From: Sulfurimonas sp. HSL3-2
Lineage (GTDB): Bacteria > Campylobacterota > Campylobacteria > Campylobacterales > Sulfurimonadaceae
Reading direction: 5' to 3'
DNA length: 64,000 bases
Assembly: GCF_039645965.1 (NCBI RefSeq)
Contig: NZ_CP147917.1
Span: 1,302,001-1,366,000, forward strand
This document shows, piece after piece, positions 20,344-27,472 of this stretch. Below the pieces are notes generated by a model. It did not search any database, was not told where the DNA came from, and saw nothing but the letters and a program-made list of their open reading frames with translations. The translations under genes and the position numbers were made by a program. Each line of letters opens with the position of its first letter. Positions within the stretch are counted from its first letter, which is position 1.

Positions 20344-21126
20344 TTATGAAAAAAACTTTGGAAAACAGTTTTTTGACTCAAAATATTTCATATCATGGTT
20401 GGGCCAGATCTCTGCACCCGTCCGATATGCAAGCTCTTTGAGCTTACGTATGCTTTCTATCGCCATCGCTTCGTTATCCTGCCAACACAGCCCCGGTGCG
20501 ATCTCTTTTTCAAGGTTCTCGCTCAGGTCTGCGGCATCACCGGCAAGCAGGATCGGTTTTCCTTTTGGGAGTTCTATTAACATAGACATATGTCCTGCCG
20601 TATGACCCGGCGTCTCTATCGCACGGACACCATCAATAAGGTCATACTCTTTATCATAGATACGCCAGTTGATCGGACAGTCCAGATCTTCTGCAAAATA
20701 TGCTTCATCTGCCAGCGCTCTGGCCGCTTCAAGCTCTTTTTTATGCACATGCACCTCTGCATGACACATCTCGCAAACTCCGCCCGCATGATCAAAATGC
20801 AGATGGCCGCAAAAGACCACATCCACATCCTCTTTTAAAAGACCAAGCTCGGCGAGTCTGTTTGGCAGACGCTGTTCTTCACTCATCTGAGGAGGTCCGA
20901 AAGGAAATCCTTCATGTTCGTAGAAGGCTTTTCGTTTTTTCTCATCTGCGATCTTATTATAATCACACCCCACATCGTAAAGAATACGTCCGTTAGACGT
21001 CTCTATCAGATACGCCAGTATCGGTGCATCTATGATGATACCTTTACCGTGACCGCGGGTAGAAAGTGTCTTCTCATAACGATGTGTCCCGGTCAAGATA
21101 GGCCAAAATTTTTTTACTTGTGTCAT
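20344..21126 (-). CDS. MBL-fold hydrolase, AHL-lactonase-like
   Basis: A 260-residue metallo-beta-lactamase-fold protein. The dinuclear zinc motif HLHFDH (HxHxDH) lies at about 106-111, a second histidine in ETPGHTAGHMS, the bridging aspartate in LLAGDAADL and a late histidine in WPNHDMKYF. The overall pattern resembles N-acyl-homoserine lactonases of the AttM/AhlD type. The role in a guanidine operon is not obvious; hydrolysis of a cyclic or amide intermediate is as likely as quorum quenching. It lies 21 bp after the DUF1989 gene and before the carboxylase. Confidence 0.8.
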   Translation of the reverse strand: MTQVKKFWPILTGTHRYEKTLSTRGHGKGIIIDAPILAYLIETSNGRILYDVGCDYNKIADEKKRKAFYEHEGFPFGPPQMSEEQRLPNRLAELGLLKEDVDVVFCGHLHFDHAGGVCEMCHAEVHVHKKELEAARALADEAYFAEDLDCPINWRIYDKEYDLIDGVRAIETPGHTAGHMSMLIELPKGKPILLAGDAADLSENLEKEIAPGLCWQDNEAMAIESIRKLKELAYRTGAEIWPNHDMKYFESKNCFPKFFS

Positions 21127-21147
21127 CTCTGTTCTTTTTATAAAAGA

Positions 21148-21768
21148 TTATGCATCCCAGACGATCATCTGAATAGGCGTCGGATTGTATGCATTACACG
21201 GATTGTTGAGCTGCGGACAGTTTGATACCAGTACCAAAGTGTCCATCTCTGCTTTCATCTCCACATAATCACCCGGCTTTGAGATACCGTCTACGATCGC
21301 CAAGTGACCGTTTTCCTCGACTGGTACGTTCATAAAGAAGTTGATGTTGTTTGTTAGATCACGCGGATCCATCTCCAACTCACCTATCTCATAAAGGTAG
21401 TTGTCTCTACAGCTGTGCATATATTTTTTATCATGACCGAAACGTACCGTATTGCTCTCAGCACTACAGTGACCGCCTAAAGTATCGTGGTTCCCGCATG
21501 TGTCTTCTGTGATCTCCATCATAATGTTATCATCACTAGAGATAAGTTTCGTGCCTTTTGTTACAAAGATACTGCCTTGTTCTCTTACCGTATCGGTAGC
21601 AGAGTAACGCTCTTCATGATCATTTGCATTATAAAAAAGCGTATCGACGGCCTGACATCCTTCAAGATCGACGATGCGAAGTGTCTGGCCTTTTTTTACG
21701 ACATAAGACCATGGCACGCCTGCCGCTATTTTTTCATTATAAATTGCATTTGAAATATCTTTTTTCAT
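21148..21768 (-). CDS. DUF1989 protein UAAP2-type, carboxyguanidine deiminase subunit (cysteine-bearing)
   Basis: A ~206-residue DUF1989 (urea amidolyase-associated) protein. Related paired proteins, CgdA and CgdB, form carboxyguanidine deiminase, which converts carboxyguanidine to allophanate and ammonia. This subunit keeps a DTCGNHDTLGGHCS segment whose cysteines and histidine look like the metal or catalytic site of the family. The start is placed at ATG 21768, where AAGGAG lies six bases upstream; longer reading-frame versions run into the preceding gene. It follows its paralogue by 10 bp, as expected for a heterodimer. Confidence 0.85.
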   Translation of the reverse strand: MKKDISNAIYNEKIAAGVPWSYVVKKGQTLRIVDLEGCQAVDTLFYNANDHEERYSATDTVREQGSIFVTKGTKLISSDDNIMMEITEDTCGNHDTLGGHCSAESNTVRFGHDKKYMHSCRDNYLYEIGELEMDPRDLTNNINFFMNVPVEENGHLAIVDGISKPGDYVEMKAEMDTLVLVSNCPQLNNPCNAYNPTPIQMIVWDA

Positions 21769-21778
21769 CTTCTTCTCC

Positions 21779-22516
21779 TTAAGCAAAGTATCTTGCATTG
21801 TTTTCAAAGCCGCGTTTAGCTTGAGGTGTAAAGTTCATACAAAAGTCATCTGCCGTGACCGGTTCTGCATTATAGATAGTCAACTGGACCGGACTCGGAT
21901 CATACTCACCTGACTCCATGACATGCGGCGTGTTTGAGAGTACTAAAAGGACGTTCATCTCGGCACGAAGTTCTATGTAGCTTCCCGGCATCGGACGTTT
22001 TGGTGAAAGTTCAAGCTTACTGCCCTCTTTTACGTCTACTTTTCTAAACAGGTTCAGACAAGGAATGATGTCACGTTTACCCATACCGTATTTTCCAAGT
22101 TCTACAAGAAAGTTTTCTCTGTCACTTTTGTAATAACGGTTACGGATATCGTTGAAACTTCCCTTTCCGAAGTTCTTTTCGACTATGCGAGGATTACTCA
22201 TCCCGGCGATCGCATCAAAAAGACCGTCAGTCGTATCTTCAGTGATCGAAAACAGGATATGTCCCAATTCCGAATAAAGTACTTTTCCTTTCCCGAAGAA
22301 TGCGTTGTACTGTATCTTTACCGTATCAGCAGAGTTAAAACGTTCTGCGATATTGTCGGCATTGTAAAAAAGTGCAGAGAGTGAGCCAAGCCCGTCTTCT
22401 GTGCTTATACGTATTTTTTGACCGCGTTTAATGATCTTTGACCATTTTCCGCCTCCCGGAAGAACTTCATCAAGAACGATAGATTCGGGTTTTAAATTTA
22501 TATGTTCAGTTATCAT
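21779..22516 (-). CDS. DUF1989 protein UAAP1-type, carboxyguanidine deiminase subunit (degenerate site)
   Basis: A ~245-residue paralogue of the next gene, sharing the order of conserved segments (IKRGQKIRISTEDG, LFYNADNIAERFNSADTV, a final pair of beta strands). In the place where the partner has DTCGNHDTLGGHCS, this protein reads EDTTDGLFDAIAGMS, losing the cysteines and the histidine. It is therefore probably the non-catalytic or structural half of the CgdA/CgdB-type carboxyguanidine deiminase. The ATG at 22516 overlaps the ABC ATPase stop by 11 bases; a longer start at 22549 would add 11 residues and overlap by 44 bases. Confidence 0.83.
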   Translation of the reverse strand: MITEHINLKPESIVLDEVLPGGGKWSKIIKRGQKIRISTEDGLGSLSALFYNADNIAERFNSADTVKIQYNAFFGKGKVLYSELGHILFSITEDTTDGLFDAIAGMSNPRIVEKNFGKGSFNDIRNRYYKSDRENFLVELGKYGMGKRDIIPCLNLFRKVDVKEGSKLELSPKRPMPGSYIELRAEMNVLLVLSNTPHVMESGEYDPSPVQLTIYNAEPVTADDFCMNFTPQAKRGFENNARYFA

Positions 22517-23291
22517 AATTATTAGTTTCCTTTTTTCTAGATTTATCAACTTTTGTTAAAATTGCCCCTTTTTCATTGCCTACCGGAATATCGTAGGTAA
22601 TGCGGGCACCGTAAGCATTCGGCGCTTGCTCGTCATATCTCACCTTGTCAAAGACAAGCAGACGGCTTCCCAGATAGAAACTCTCATGCAGGTCATGGGT
22701 GACCATGATGACTGTCAGATTGTTCTTCTTCCAGAGATCCAGGATCAGCTGATGCATATCTGCACGTATCCCCGGATCAAGTGCCCCGAAAGGTTCATCC
22801 AGCAACAGAATCTTCGGTTTGATTACCAAAGACTGTGCAATGGAAAGACGTTGCTGCATCCCGCCTGAAAGTTCACTCGGATACTTATGAGCTGCATCGC
22901 CAAGACCGACAGATTCGAGCATCTGCATCGCTTTTGCTTTTGCTTCTTTACGTTTTTTTCCAAAAAGTCTTCCAAAAAATTTAGACTCTTTTAATTCCAT
23001 AGACAACAGTACGTTTCCAAGTACACTCAAGTGTTCAAAGACGGAATAACGCTGAAATACGATCCCTCTTTCAATACTAGGCTCATCCGGAAACGGTTTA
23101 CCGTCAAGTAAAAAAGTTCCTCTTGTCGGTGTTTCCTGCCCAAGCAGCATCTTTAAAAAAGTCGTCTTACCGCAGCCCGAAGGTCCTACCAGTGTACAAA
23201 ACTCACCCTCTTCTATATTAAGGTTCAGCTTTTCCAAAACGACATTGTCTCCATACTCTTTCCAGAGATTTTTTATGGTTATAAGACTCAT
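22506..23291 (-). CDS. ABC transporter ATPase, guanidine/urea-carboxylase-associated importer
   Basis: A 261-residue NitT/TauT-class ABC ATPase. Walker A is GPSGCGKTT, the Q-loop lies in [14 protein letters not shown], the signature is [10 protein letters not shown] and Walker B is [12 protein letters not shown]. It energises the importer formed with the permease and binding protein encoded just upstream. ATPases of this subgroup recur beside urea/guanidine carboxylase genes, so the cargo is probably guanidine; this is inferred from the riboswitch and neighbours. It overlaps the permease stop by four bases. Confidence 0.88.
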   Translation of the reverse strand: MSLITIKNLWKEYGDNVVLEKLNLNIEEGEFCTLVGPSGCGKTTFLKMLLGQETPTRGTFLLDGKPFPDEPSIERGIVFQRYSVFEHLSVLGNVLLSMELKESKFFGRLFGKKRKEAKAKAMQMLESVGLGDAAHKYPSELSGGMQQRLSIAQSLVIKPKILLLDEPFGALDPGIRADMHQLILDLWKKNNLTVIMVTHDLHESFYLGSRLLVFDKVRYDEQAPNAYGARITYDIPVGNEKGAILTKVDKSRKKETNNYDN

Positions 23292-24112
23292 GCGTTATCC
23301 TTTCCTGCGCTGTACCAAGGAAAAAGCTTATATGTCAGCTTTTTCAGTAGATAATCAAACAGGAATGCAAGGAATGTGATCCATGCAACATACGGCAAAA
23401 TTACATCCATAGACATATAACGGCGTACCAAAAAGATACGGTATCCAAGCCCTTCTGTCGCAGAGATCGCTTCAGCAGAGATAAGGAATATCCATGCTGT
23501 TCCAAGCGTCAGACGCACCGAATCAAGAAGCCTAGGAAAGATCTGAGGCAATATGACACGGACCACGATACTCCATGAAGAACCGCCTAAGGTCTGAGCT
23601 TTTATAAGCTGCTCAGCCGGTATCTCAGCCACACGCTGCTGCAGATCACGCACGATAAGCGGTGTGACACCGATAACGATAAGAGCGACTTTTGCTATCT
23701 CACCCATACCAAAAACTATGAACAGTATGGGTAGTATCGCCATAGGCGGCACCATAGAAAAGGCCGCGACAAACGGTGAAAAACCTGCTCTTACAAAGGG
23801 AATAAATCCTAAAGGAATACCGATAAGCATTGCCAAGACAGCACTTATGAGGATTCCGAGCCCAAGACGATGAAGTGAAGCAGATGTATCTTCTATGAAA
23901 AGAATCTCACCTGTACGCTTACTCGGTGTTAAAGCCATTCTATCGATAGCTTCTGAAAAGCTTGCCATTGAAGGCAGAAGCTTATCATTTGGGTTCTCTG
24001 CGAGACGCAGGTCGGATGCCACGATATAGAACATTCCGGCAATAAAGAACGGCAATAATCCTAGAAAAAAGGCCGTTACTTTTGACGGCCTAAGGTTCAT
24101 AAATCGTTTCAT
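23288..24112 (-). CDS. ABC transporter permease, guanidine/urea-carboxylase-associated importer
   Basis: A 274-residue inner-membrane permease with about six helices and a binding-protein-dependent transport signature around AEQLIKAQTLGGSSWSIVVRVILPQIFPRLLDS (EAA-type loop; key residues A, G and LP). It is of the SsuC/TauC/NrtB type. Together with the ATPase and periplasmic binding protein it would import the operon's substrate, most likely guanidine or guanidinium. The gap to the upstream binding-protein gene is only nine bases. Confidence 0.87.
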   Translation of the reverse strand: MKRFMNLRPSKVTAFFLGLLPFFIAGMFYIVASDLRLAENPNDKLLPSMASFSEAIDRMALTPSKRTGEILFIEDTSASLHRLGLGILISAVLAMLIGIPLGFIPFVRAGFSPFVAAFSMVPPMAILPILFIVFGMGEIAKVALIVIGVTPLIVRDLQQRVAEIPAEQLIKAQTLGGSSWSIVVRVILPQIFPRLLDSVRLTLGTAWIFLISAEAISATEGLGYRIFLVRRYMSMDVILPYVAWITFLAFLFDYLLKKLTYKLFPWYSAGKDNA

Positions 24113-24121
24113 AGGAGTACC

Positions 24122-25189
24122 TTACAGTTTCCCTTCAGCAGCCATCTTTACATAAGTATCAATGAAACGAAGTTTAATGTTTTTTGGATCACCGAATGTT
24201 TTACCGTTTGGAAATTCCATACCGATAAATCCTGCATCCGGTGCACCTTCACCTAAAAGACCGTGATTAAATGAGAACTCGCTCACTTTTTTCATTGTGT
24301 TTGGCAATGCACTACTGTCTGCAAACTCTACCGCTTCTTTTGGATCATAGAACATCTTTGTAGATTTTAGCTGGCTTTTATAACCCGCAAGGTCCGTACC
24401 TGATGCTTCAGCCATAAATGTAAGAGCTTTTGTATCGCCTTTTTTCATTAATGCCATTACTTCAAACCATGCTCCGGTCAATGCTTTAGCAAGTTTTGGA
24501 TTATCTTTAAGCGTTTCAGTATTAAGAACTAACATATCGATGATCTCACCCGGGATTTTGCTTGAATCAAAAACAAGATTTGCATCTTTTTTTGTCATGA
24601 TCTCGCTCAATTGAGGATTCCATGGAACTAATGCAGTTACATCGTTAGAAGAGTAAGCTGCTACGATGTCGGCATCTGAAGTGTTTACTACTTTTACATC
24701 ACGCTCACTAAGACCGACAGTCTCTAACCCGCGTGCTAAAAGATAATGTGAAACAGAAAGTTCGACAAGGTTAACGTTCTGGCCTTTGATATCAGCTAAG
24801 TTCTTTTTGCCTTTAAGGATGATACCGTCGTTTCCGTTTGAAAAGTCACCCATAATAAGTGCCGTTGAGTCAACACCGCCGGCAGCAGGAATCGTCAATG
24901 CATCCATATTTGTCATAAGACAACCGTCAAATTTACCTGCCGTATACTGGTTGATAGATTCAATATAGTCATTGACCTGTACAAGATCGATTTGGATTCC
25001 GTATTTTTTAGCCCATTTATCGACAATGCCTTTTTGCTGAGCGTAATCCCACGGCATCCAACCGACATAGATAGTCCAAGAGACTGTAAACTTGTCTTTT
25101 ACTTCTGCCATAAGTGATGATGCACTTAGACCCATGACCAATGTTGCGGCAACTAAGAGTTTTGATGTGGATTGAAAGATATTTTTCAT
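24122..25189 (-). CDS. ABC transporter substrate-binding protein, putative guanidine-binding
   Basis: A 355-residue periplasmic binding protein of the NitT/TauT (NMT1-like) class with a clear signal peptide (KNIFQSTSKLLVAATLVMGLSASSLMA). The mature part has YVGWMPWDYAQQKGIVDKWA and a DGCLMTNMDALTIPAAGG segment that lines the ligand site in this family. It is the first gene of the operon and lies just behind the guanidine-I riboswitch. I placed the start at ATG 25189, which has AGGAG six bases upstream; the same frame is open to 25303, but that extension lies inside the riboswitch. Guanidine as ligand is inferred from regulation. Confidence 0.87.
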   Translation of the reverse strand: MKNIFQSTSKLLVAATLVMGLSASSLMAEVKDKFTVSWTIYVGWMPWDYAQQKGIVDKWAKKYGIQIDLVQVNDYIESINQYTAGKFDGCLMTNMDALTIPAAGGVDSTALIMGDFSNGNDGIILKGKKNLADIKGQNVNLVELSVSHYLLARGLETVGLSERDVKVVNTSDADIVAAYSSNDVTALVPWNPQLSEIMTKKDANLVFDSSKIPGEIIDMLVLNTETLKDNPKLAKALTGAWFEVMALMKKGDTKALTFMAEASGTDLAGYKSQLKSTKMFYDPKEAVEFADSSALPNTMKKVSEFSFNHGLLGEGAPDAGFIGMEFPNGKTFGDPKNIKLRFIDTYVKMAAEGKL

Positions 25190-25210
25190 TTGAGACTCCT
25201 GAATAGGTTT

Positions 25211-25360
25211 AATTAAAACACGGCAAGAGGTTGTAACCTCCCGGGCTTTTATCCCTCCGTGTAACCTCCTATTCAAGAGGTCGACAACTCTCGGACCTGA
25301 CACAGAATATTCTGCCGGAACCCTAGTCGTCTGTTATTGCATTAGAGGTCTTTCAACCTC
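25211..25360 (-). promoter_or_regulatory. Guanidine-I (ykkC) riboswitch with transcription attenuator
   Basis: The minus-strand leader contains the conserved blocks of the ykkC class in order: CTAGGGTTCCG, GGTCCGAGAG, then ACACGG(A)GGGATAAAAGCCCGGGAG in two adjoining parts. P1 is closed by GAGGTTG (25360-25354) with CAACCTC (25233-25227). The aptamer block ACACGG (25262-25257) is also complementary to CCGTGT (25223-25218), which runs straight into TTTT. This gives a terminator that forms only when ACACGG is not held in the aptamer. Guanidine binding should thus allow transcription of the importer and degradation operon. The binding-protein gene starts 22 bases further on. Confidence 0.95.
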
Positions 25361-25381
25361 ATGTCATGTTTTATACAGATA

Positions 25382-25435
25382 ATTGTACCAGAAGAAATTA
25401 TCTCGATAATTAAGTTACTGATTAAATTTTAATCA
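25382..25435 (-). promoter_or_regulatory. Promoter and nitrogen-operator palindrome of the guanidine operon
   Basis: A perfect 17-bp palindrome TGATTAAATTTTAATCA lies at 25419-25435 (centre 25427). A -10 box TACAAT on the minus strand begins exactly 40 bases further on (25387-25382). Transcription would start near 25375, about 15 bases before the riboswitch aptamer. The same palindrome and spacing recur at six other promoters in the window. With the -10 at its usual place the operator is centred near -52, which suits an activator; the regulator is unknown. Confidence 0.75.
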
Positions 25436-25510
25436 AAAAGGAAAAATAAAGATATAAAATAGAACAATGCACTGTTTTTTAGAAGATTTTATGTATTAAG
25501 TTAAGATAGG

Positions 25511-25539
25511 AACTCCCTTTTCTAAAAAAAAAGGGAGTT
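25511..25539 (-). terminator. Putative terminator after the porin gene
   Basis: An inverted repeat, AACTCCCTTTT and AAAAGGGAGTT, lies 18 bases after the porin stop. The A-run in the plus strand becomes a T-run in the loop on the minus strand; the tail after the stem is A/T-rich but has no long T-run, so strength is uncertain. It lies between the porin and the promoter of the guanidine operon and would keep the two transcripts apart. Confidence 0.6.
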
Positions 25540-25556
25540 GGTTTATAGCATTTAAA

Positions 25557-26825
25557 TTAGAAGTTGTAAGTAAGATATACTTGAAATGAAGTCAGATCTT
25601 CATTATCTCCAATTGATGTTCCACCTTTATAACCGAATGAATCATGAATAAGAGCAACAGTAGAATCCAATGGGCCAAAAGACTTACTTGCAGTAAATGC
25701 AATTTCATCTACACTGTTATTAGTCCCTGCTGTGATCCCTTTAGGAGCAATATCACATGTATAGTATCCTAAGAAAAAGTCAATATCAGCAAGAGTTGTC
25801 TCTGCAGAAACAGCGAGTGTATCAGCACCTGTTTGGCTTACAGTACCGTACCACCACCACATCTCAGTATAAAGTTGAGACGCAGCACCTGCTGCCTGAC
25901 CACGTGTTGCCAAGTTTGCAACGCCAAGTGTTCCTTCATCGTCTACAGAAGAGTATGCAACTTTAAGTGTTCCGACATCTTTCATCGAATAACCAAGCAT
26001 AACGCCATAAGCAGAATCATTTTTAGCACCAGTTGCATCAGAGTCAATATTTACATATTGTGCACCGGCAAGAACACCGTCCATATCTAAATCAGCTTGT
26101 AGCCAATATGCTTTTGCAACACGAGTTACATCGTAGTACCATGCTTTTGCCGTTAACGGTGCAAAAGAGTTATTGATCACACCTACTGCATACGCACCAT
26201 CTGTTGCGAATGTATTGAATTTTCCATTGACAGAAGTAACATTTCCGATATTAAGACTGCTATTGACATCATCACCTGTGCCGTTTGATGTACCGATCCA
26301 TGCACCGATTACTTGAGTATCAGGAATATCTTCGTTTATTACTACTGCTGCTTCAAAAGTATTTGTAGTAATATTCCATGTCTCAGTAAATGCAAGTGGC
26401 GTATCAAGTGATTGACGTCCTACTTTTGCAGTAGTCTTACCGAAAGTTCCTGCGATCCATGCTTCAGAGAAAAATGATGCATCCTCTACTTGAGCACCAT
26501 AAGAACTACCATTAGCAGTTGCAGTGTGAGCACCAGACCATACACCAGATACAAGGTTGTTTTCTAAGCCAAGTGTAGAAACTCCCTGAAATGTTGCACC
26601 GGCAGAAACACCTTCTGTAAGATCAGCTGTTGCCCCTAGAGTTAATCCTGCATCAGCATAACTTGCATCTTTATGGAACATATCCGCATTTGATACACCT
26701 TTAGTATTTACAGCATCACTACCATAAAAAAGACTTGCCGTCCCGTTTACTTTTACATTATCGATAGCATATACATTTGCCCCTAATAGTAGCGCTGCCG
26801 CCAAACTCATTTTTGCTAATTTCAT
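25557..26825 (-). CDS. Campylobacterota-type outer-membrane porin under guanidine riboswitch control
   Basis: A 422-residue protein with a signal peptide (AKMSLAAALLLGANVYA) and a long series of alternating-hydrophobic beta strands ending in VYLTYNF, a C-terminal aromatic typical of outer-membrane barrels. It resembles the Opr-type major porins of Sulfurimonas-like bacteria. Its mRNA leader holds a complete guanidine-I riboswitch with a terminator, so the porin should be made only when guanidine is present. An AGGAG lies seven bases before the ATG. A role in letting guanidinium cross the outer membrane is a strong inference, not shown by the protein itself. Confidence 0.87.
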   Translation of the reverse strand: MKLAKMSLAAALLLGANVYAIDNVKVNGTASLFYGSDAVNTKGVSNADMFHKDASYADAGLTLGATADLTEGVSAGATFQGVSTLGLENNLVSGVWSGAHTATANGSSYGAQVEDASFFSEAWIAGTFGKTTAKVGRQSLDTPLAFTETWNITTNTFEAAVVINEDIPDTQVIGAWIGTSNGTGDDVNSSLNIGNVTSVNGKFNTFATDGAYAVGVINNSFAPLTAKAWYYDVTRVAKAYWLQADLDMDGVLAGAQYVNIDSDATGAKNDSAYGVMLGYSMKDVGTLKVAYSSVDDEGTLGVANLATRGQAAGAASQLYTEMWWWYGTVSQTGADTLAVSAETTLADIDFFLGYYTCDIAPKGITAGTNNSVDEIAFTASKSFGPLDSTVALIHDSFGYKGGTSIGDNEDLTSFQVYLTYNF

Positions 26826-26850
26826 ACTGTCTCCTGGACTAAATTAATTT

Positions 26851-26994
26851 TAAAACACGGCAAGAGGTTTTTAGTCTCCCGGGCTTTTATCCCTCCGTGT
26901 AACCTTTTATTTAAGGTCGATAACTCTCGGTCCAGTCACAAATACTTTGCCGGAACCCTAGTAATCTATTAATGTTATAAGATTTTACAACCTC
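26851..26994 (-). promoter_or_regulatory. Second guanidine-I (ykkC) riboswitch with attenuator, upstream of the porin
   Basis: The conserved blocks seen in the first riboswitch recur on the minus strand: CTAGGGTTCCGGC, GGACCGAGAG and ACACGGAGGGATAAAAGCCC followed by GGGAG. P1 is formed by GAGGTT (26994-26989) with AACCTC (26869-26864). ACACGG (26900-26895) can instead pair with CCGTGT (26860-26855), followed by TTTT, giving a terminator. The mechanism is the same as at the neighbouring operon but the spacer helices differ in sequence, so this is not a very recent copy. The porin ATG is 26 bases downstream. Confidence 0.95.
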
Positions 26995-27022
26995 ATAGCT
27001 CAAGTCATGTTTTATCACAAGG

Positions 27023-27076
27023 ATTATATATAACGTAGATGATAAATAATACATATTAATGATTAAATTTTAATCA
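27023..27076 (-). promoter_or_regulatory. Promoter and nitrogen-operator palindrome of the guanidine porin
   Basis: The perfect palindrome TGATTAAATTTTAATCA occurs at 27060-27076 (centre 27068). The minus-strand -10 TATAAT begins 40 bases further on (27028-27023). The predicted transcription start near 27016 puts the riboswitch P1 about 22 bases into the RNA. Identical operator spacing to the guanidine operon promoter implies shared control by one activator. Confidence 0.75.
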
Positions 27077-27220
27077 TATTGTAAATTTATATCTAAATTT
27101 AAAATTTAACAGGATTTACAATAAACTATATATAGTAAATAAGAAGTTTAGATAAATGAAAGGTACAGTTGTTTGTCTACAACGCAATCTTTATAGGATA
27201 ACGCTGTAGGTAAGGAGATG

Positions 27221-27293
27221 AAAAAGGGGCTTACCTGACTGACATAACAGTGCCCTATTGAATGATAACGAAAAGTAGTGTTGCATTAACACG
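27221..27293 (-). ncRNA. Candidate nitrogen-regulated small RNA
   Basis: An orphan operator (27337-27353) with a CATAAT -10 box (27305-27300) points into a gene-free stretch on the minus strand. The RNA starting near 27293 would open with a small hairpin (GTGTT/AACAC, 27292-27278). A ~22-base unstructured A/U-rich segment follows. It would end in a GGGC...GCCC hairpin (27255-27252 with 27230-27227) containing an inner ACTG/CAGT stem, then CTTTTT at 27226-27221. This hairpin-seed-terminator layout is typical of a trans-acting sRNA of ~73 nt. No homology to a known RNA is recognised. A competing GGTAAG/CTTACC pairing overlaps the end. Confidence 0.45.
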
Positions 27294-27299
27294 AAAAAA

Positions 27300-27353
27300 A
27301 TTATGACATTTTTTTTAAAAATAGCCGCAAGCATAATGATTAAATTTTAATCA
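27300..27353 (-). promoter_or_regulatory. Orphan nitrogen-operator palindrome with -10 box
   Basis: A third perfect copy of TGATTAAATTTTAATCA lies at 27337-27353 (centre 27345). A CATAAT box on the minus strand begins exactly 40 bases away (27305-27300). No protein gene follows on that strand until the porin riboswitch, so this promoter appears to drive the candidate sRNA. A plus-strand TACAAT at 27382 is 37 bases from the centre and would give a transcript antisense to the kinase gene. Confidence 0.65.
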
Positions 27354-27472
27354 ATTTTATATTTATAATGCTTATTCTTAATACAATCAAGTATATTGGT
27401 GAAATAACGTATAATAGAACAGTAAATGATTTAAAGAAGTGGGAGTGAAAGTATTATCGTATTATTATCTGT

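Noticed and set aside
25190-25303. N-terminal extension of the substrate-binding protein up to 25303
   Set aside because: The extra codons lie inside the riboswitch aptamer and terminator; AGGAG and a signal peptide place the start at 25189.
27011-27016. GATAAA (27011-27016) and TATAAA (25370-25375) as the -10 boxes of the two riboswitch leaders
   Set aside because: They are shared between the leaders and equally spaced (52 bp) from the operators. TATAAT and TACAAT at 40 bp are better matches, and this spacing recurs at the other promoters.
27190-27286. A 31-codon open frame within the candidate sRNA region on the minus strand
   Set aside because: No ribosome-binding site is seen before its ATG and the frame runs through the predicted terminator; composition is not protein-like.
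27001-27472. A protein gene in the ~470-bp gap between the porin riboswitch and the kinase gene
   Set aside because: No open frame with a credible start was found; apart from the operators, -10 boxes and candidate sRNA nothing is visible.
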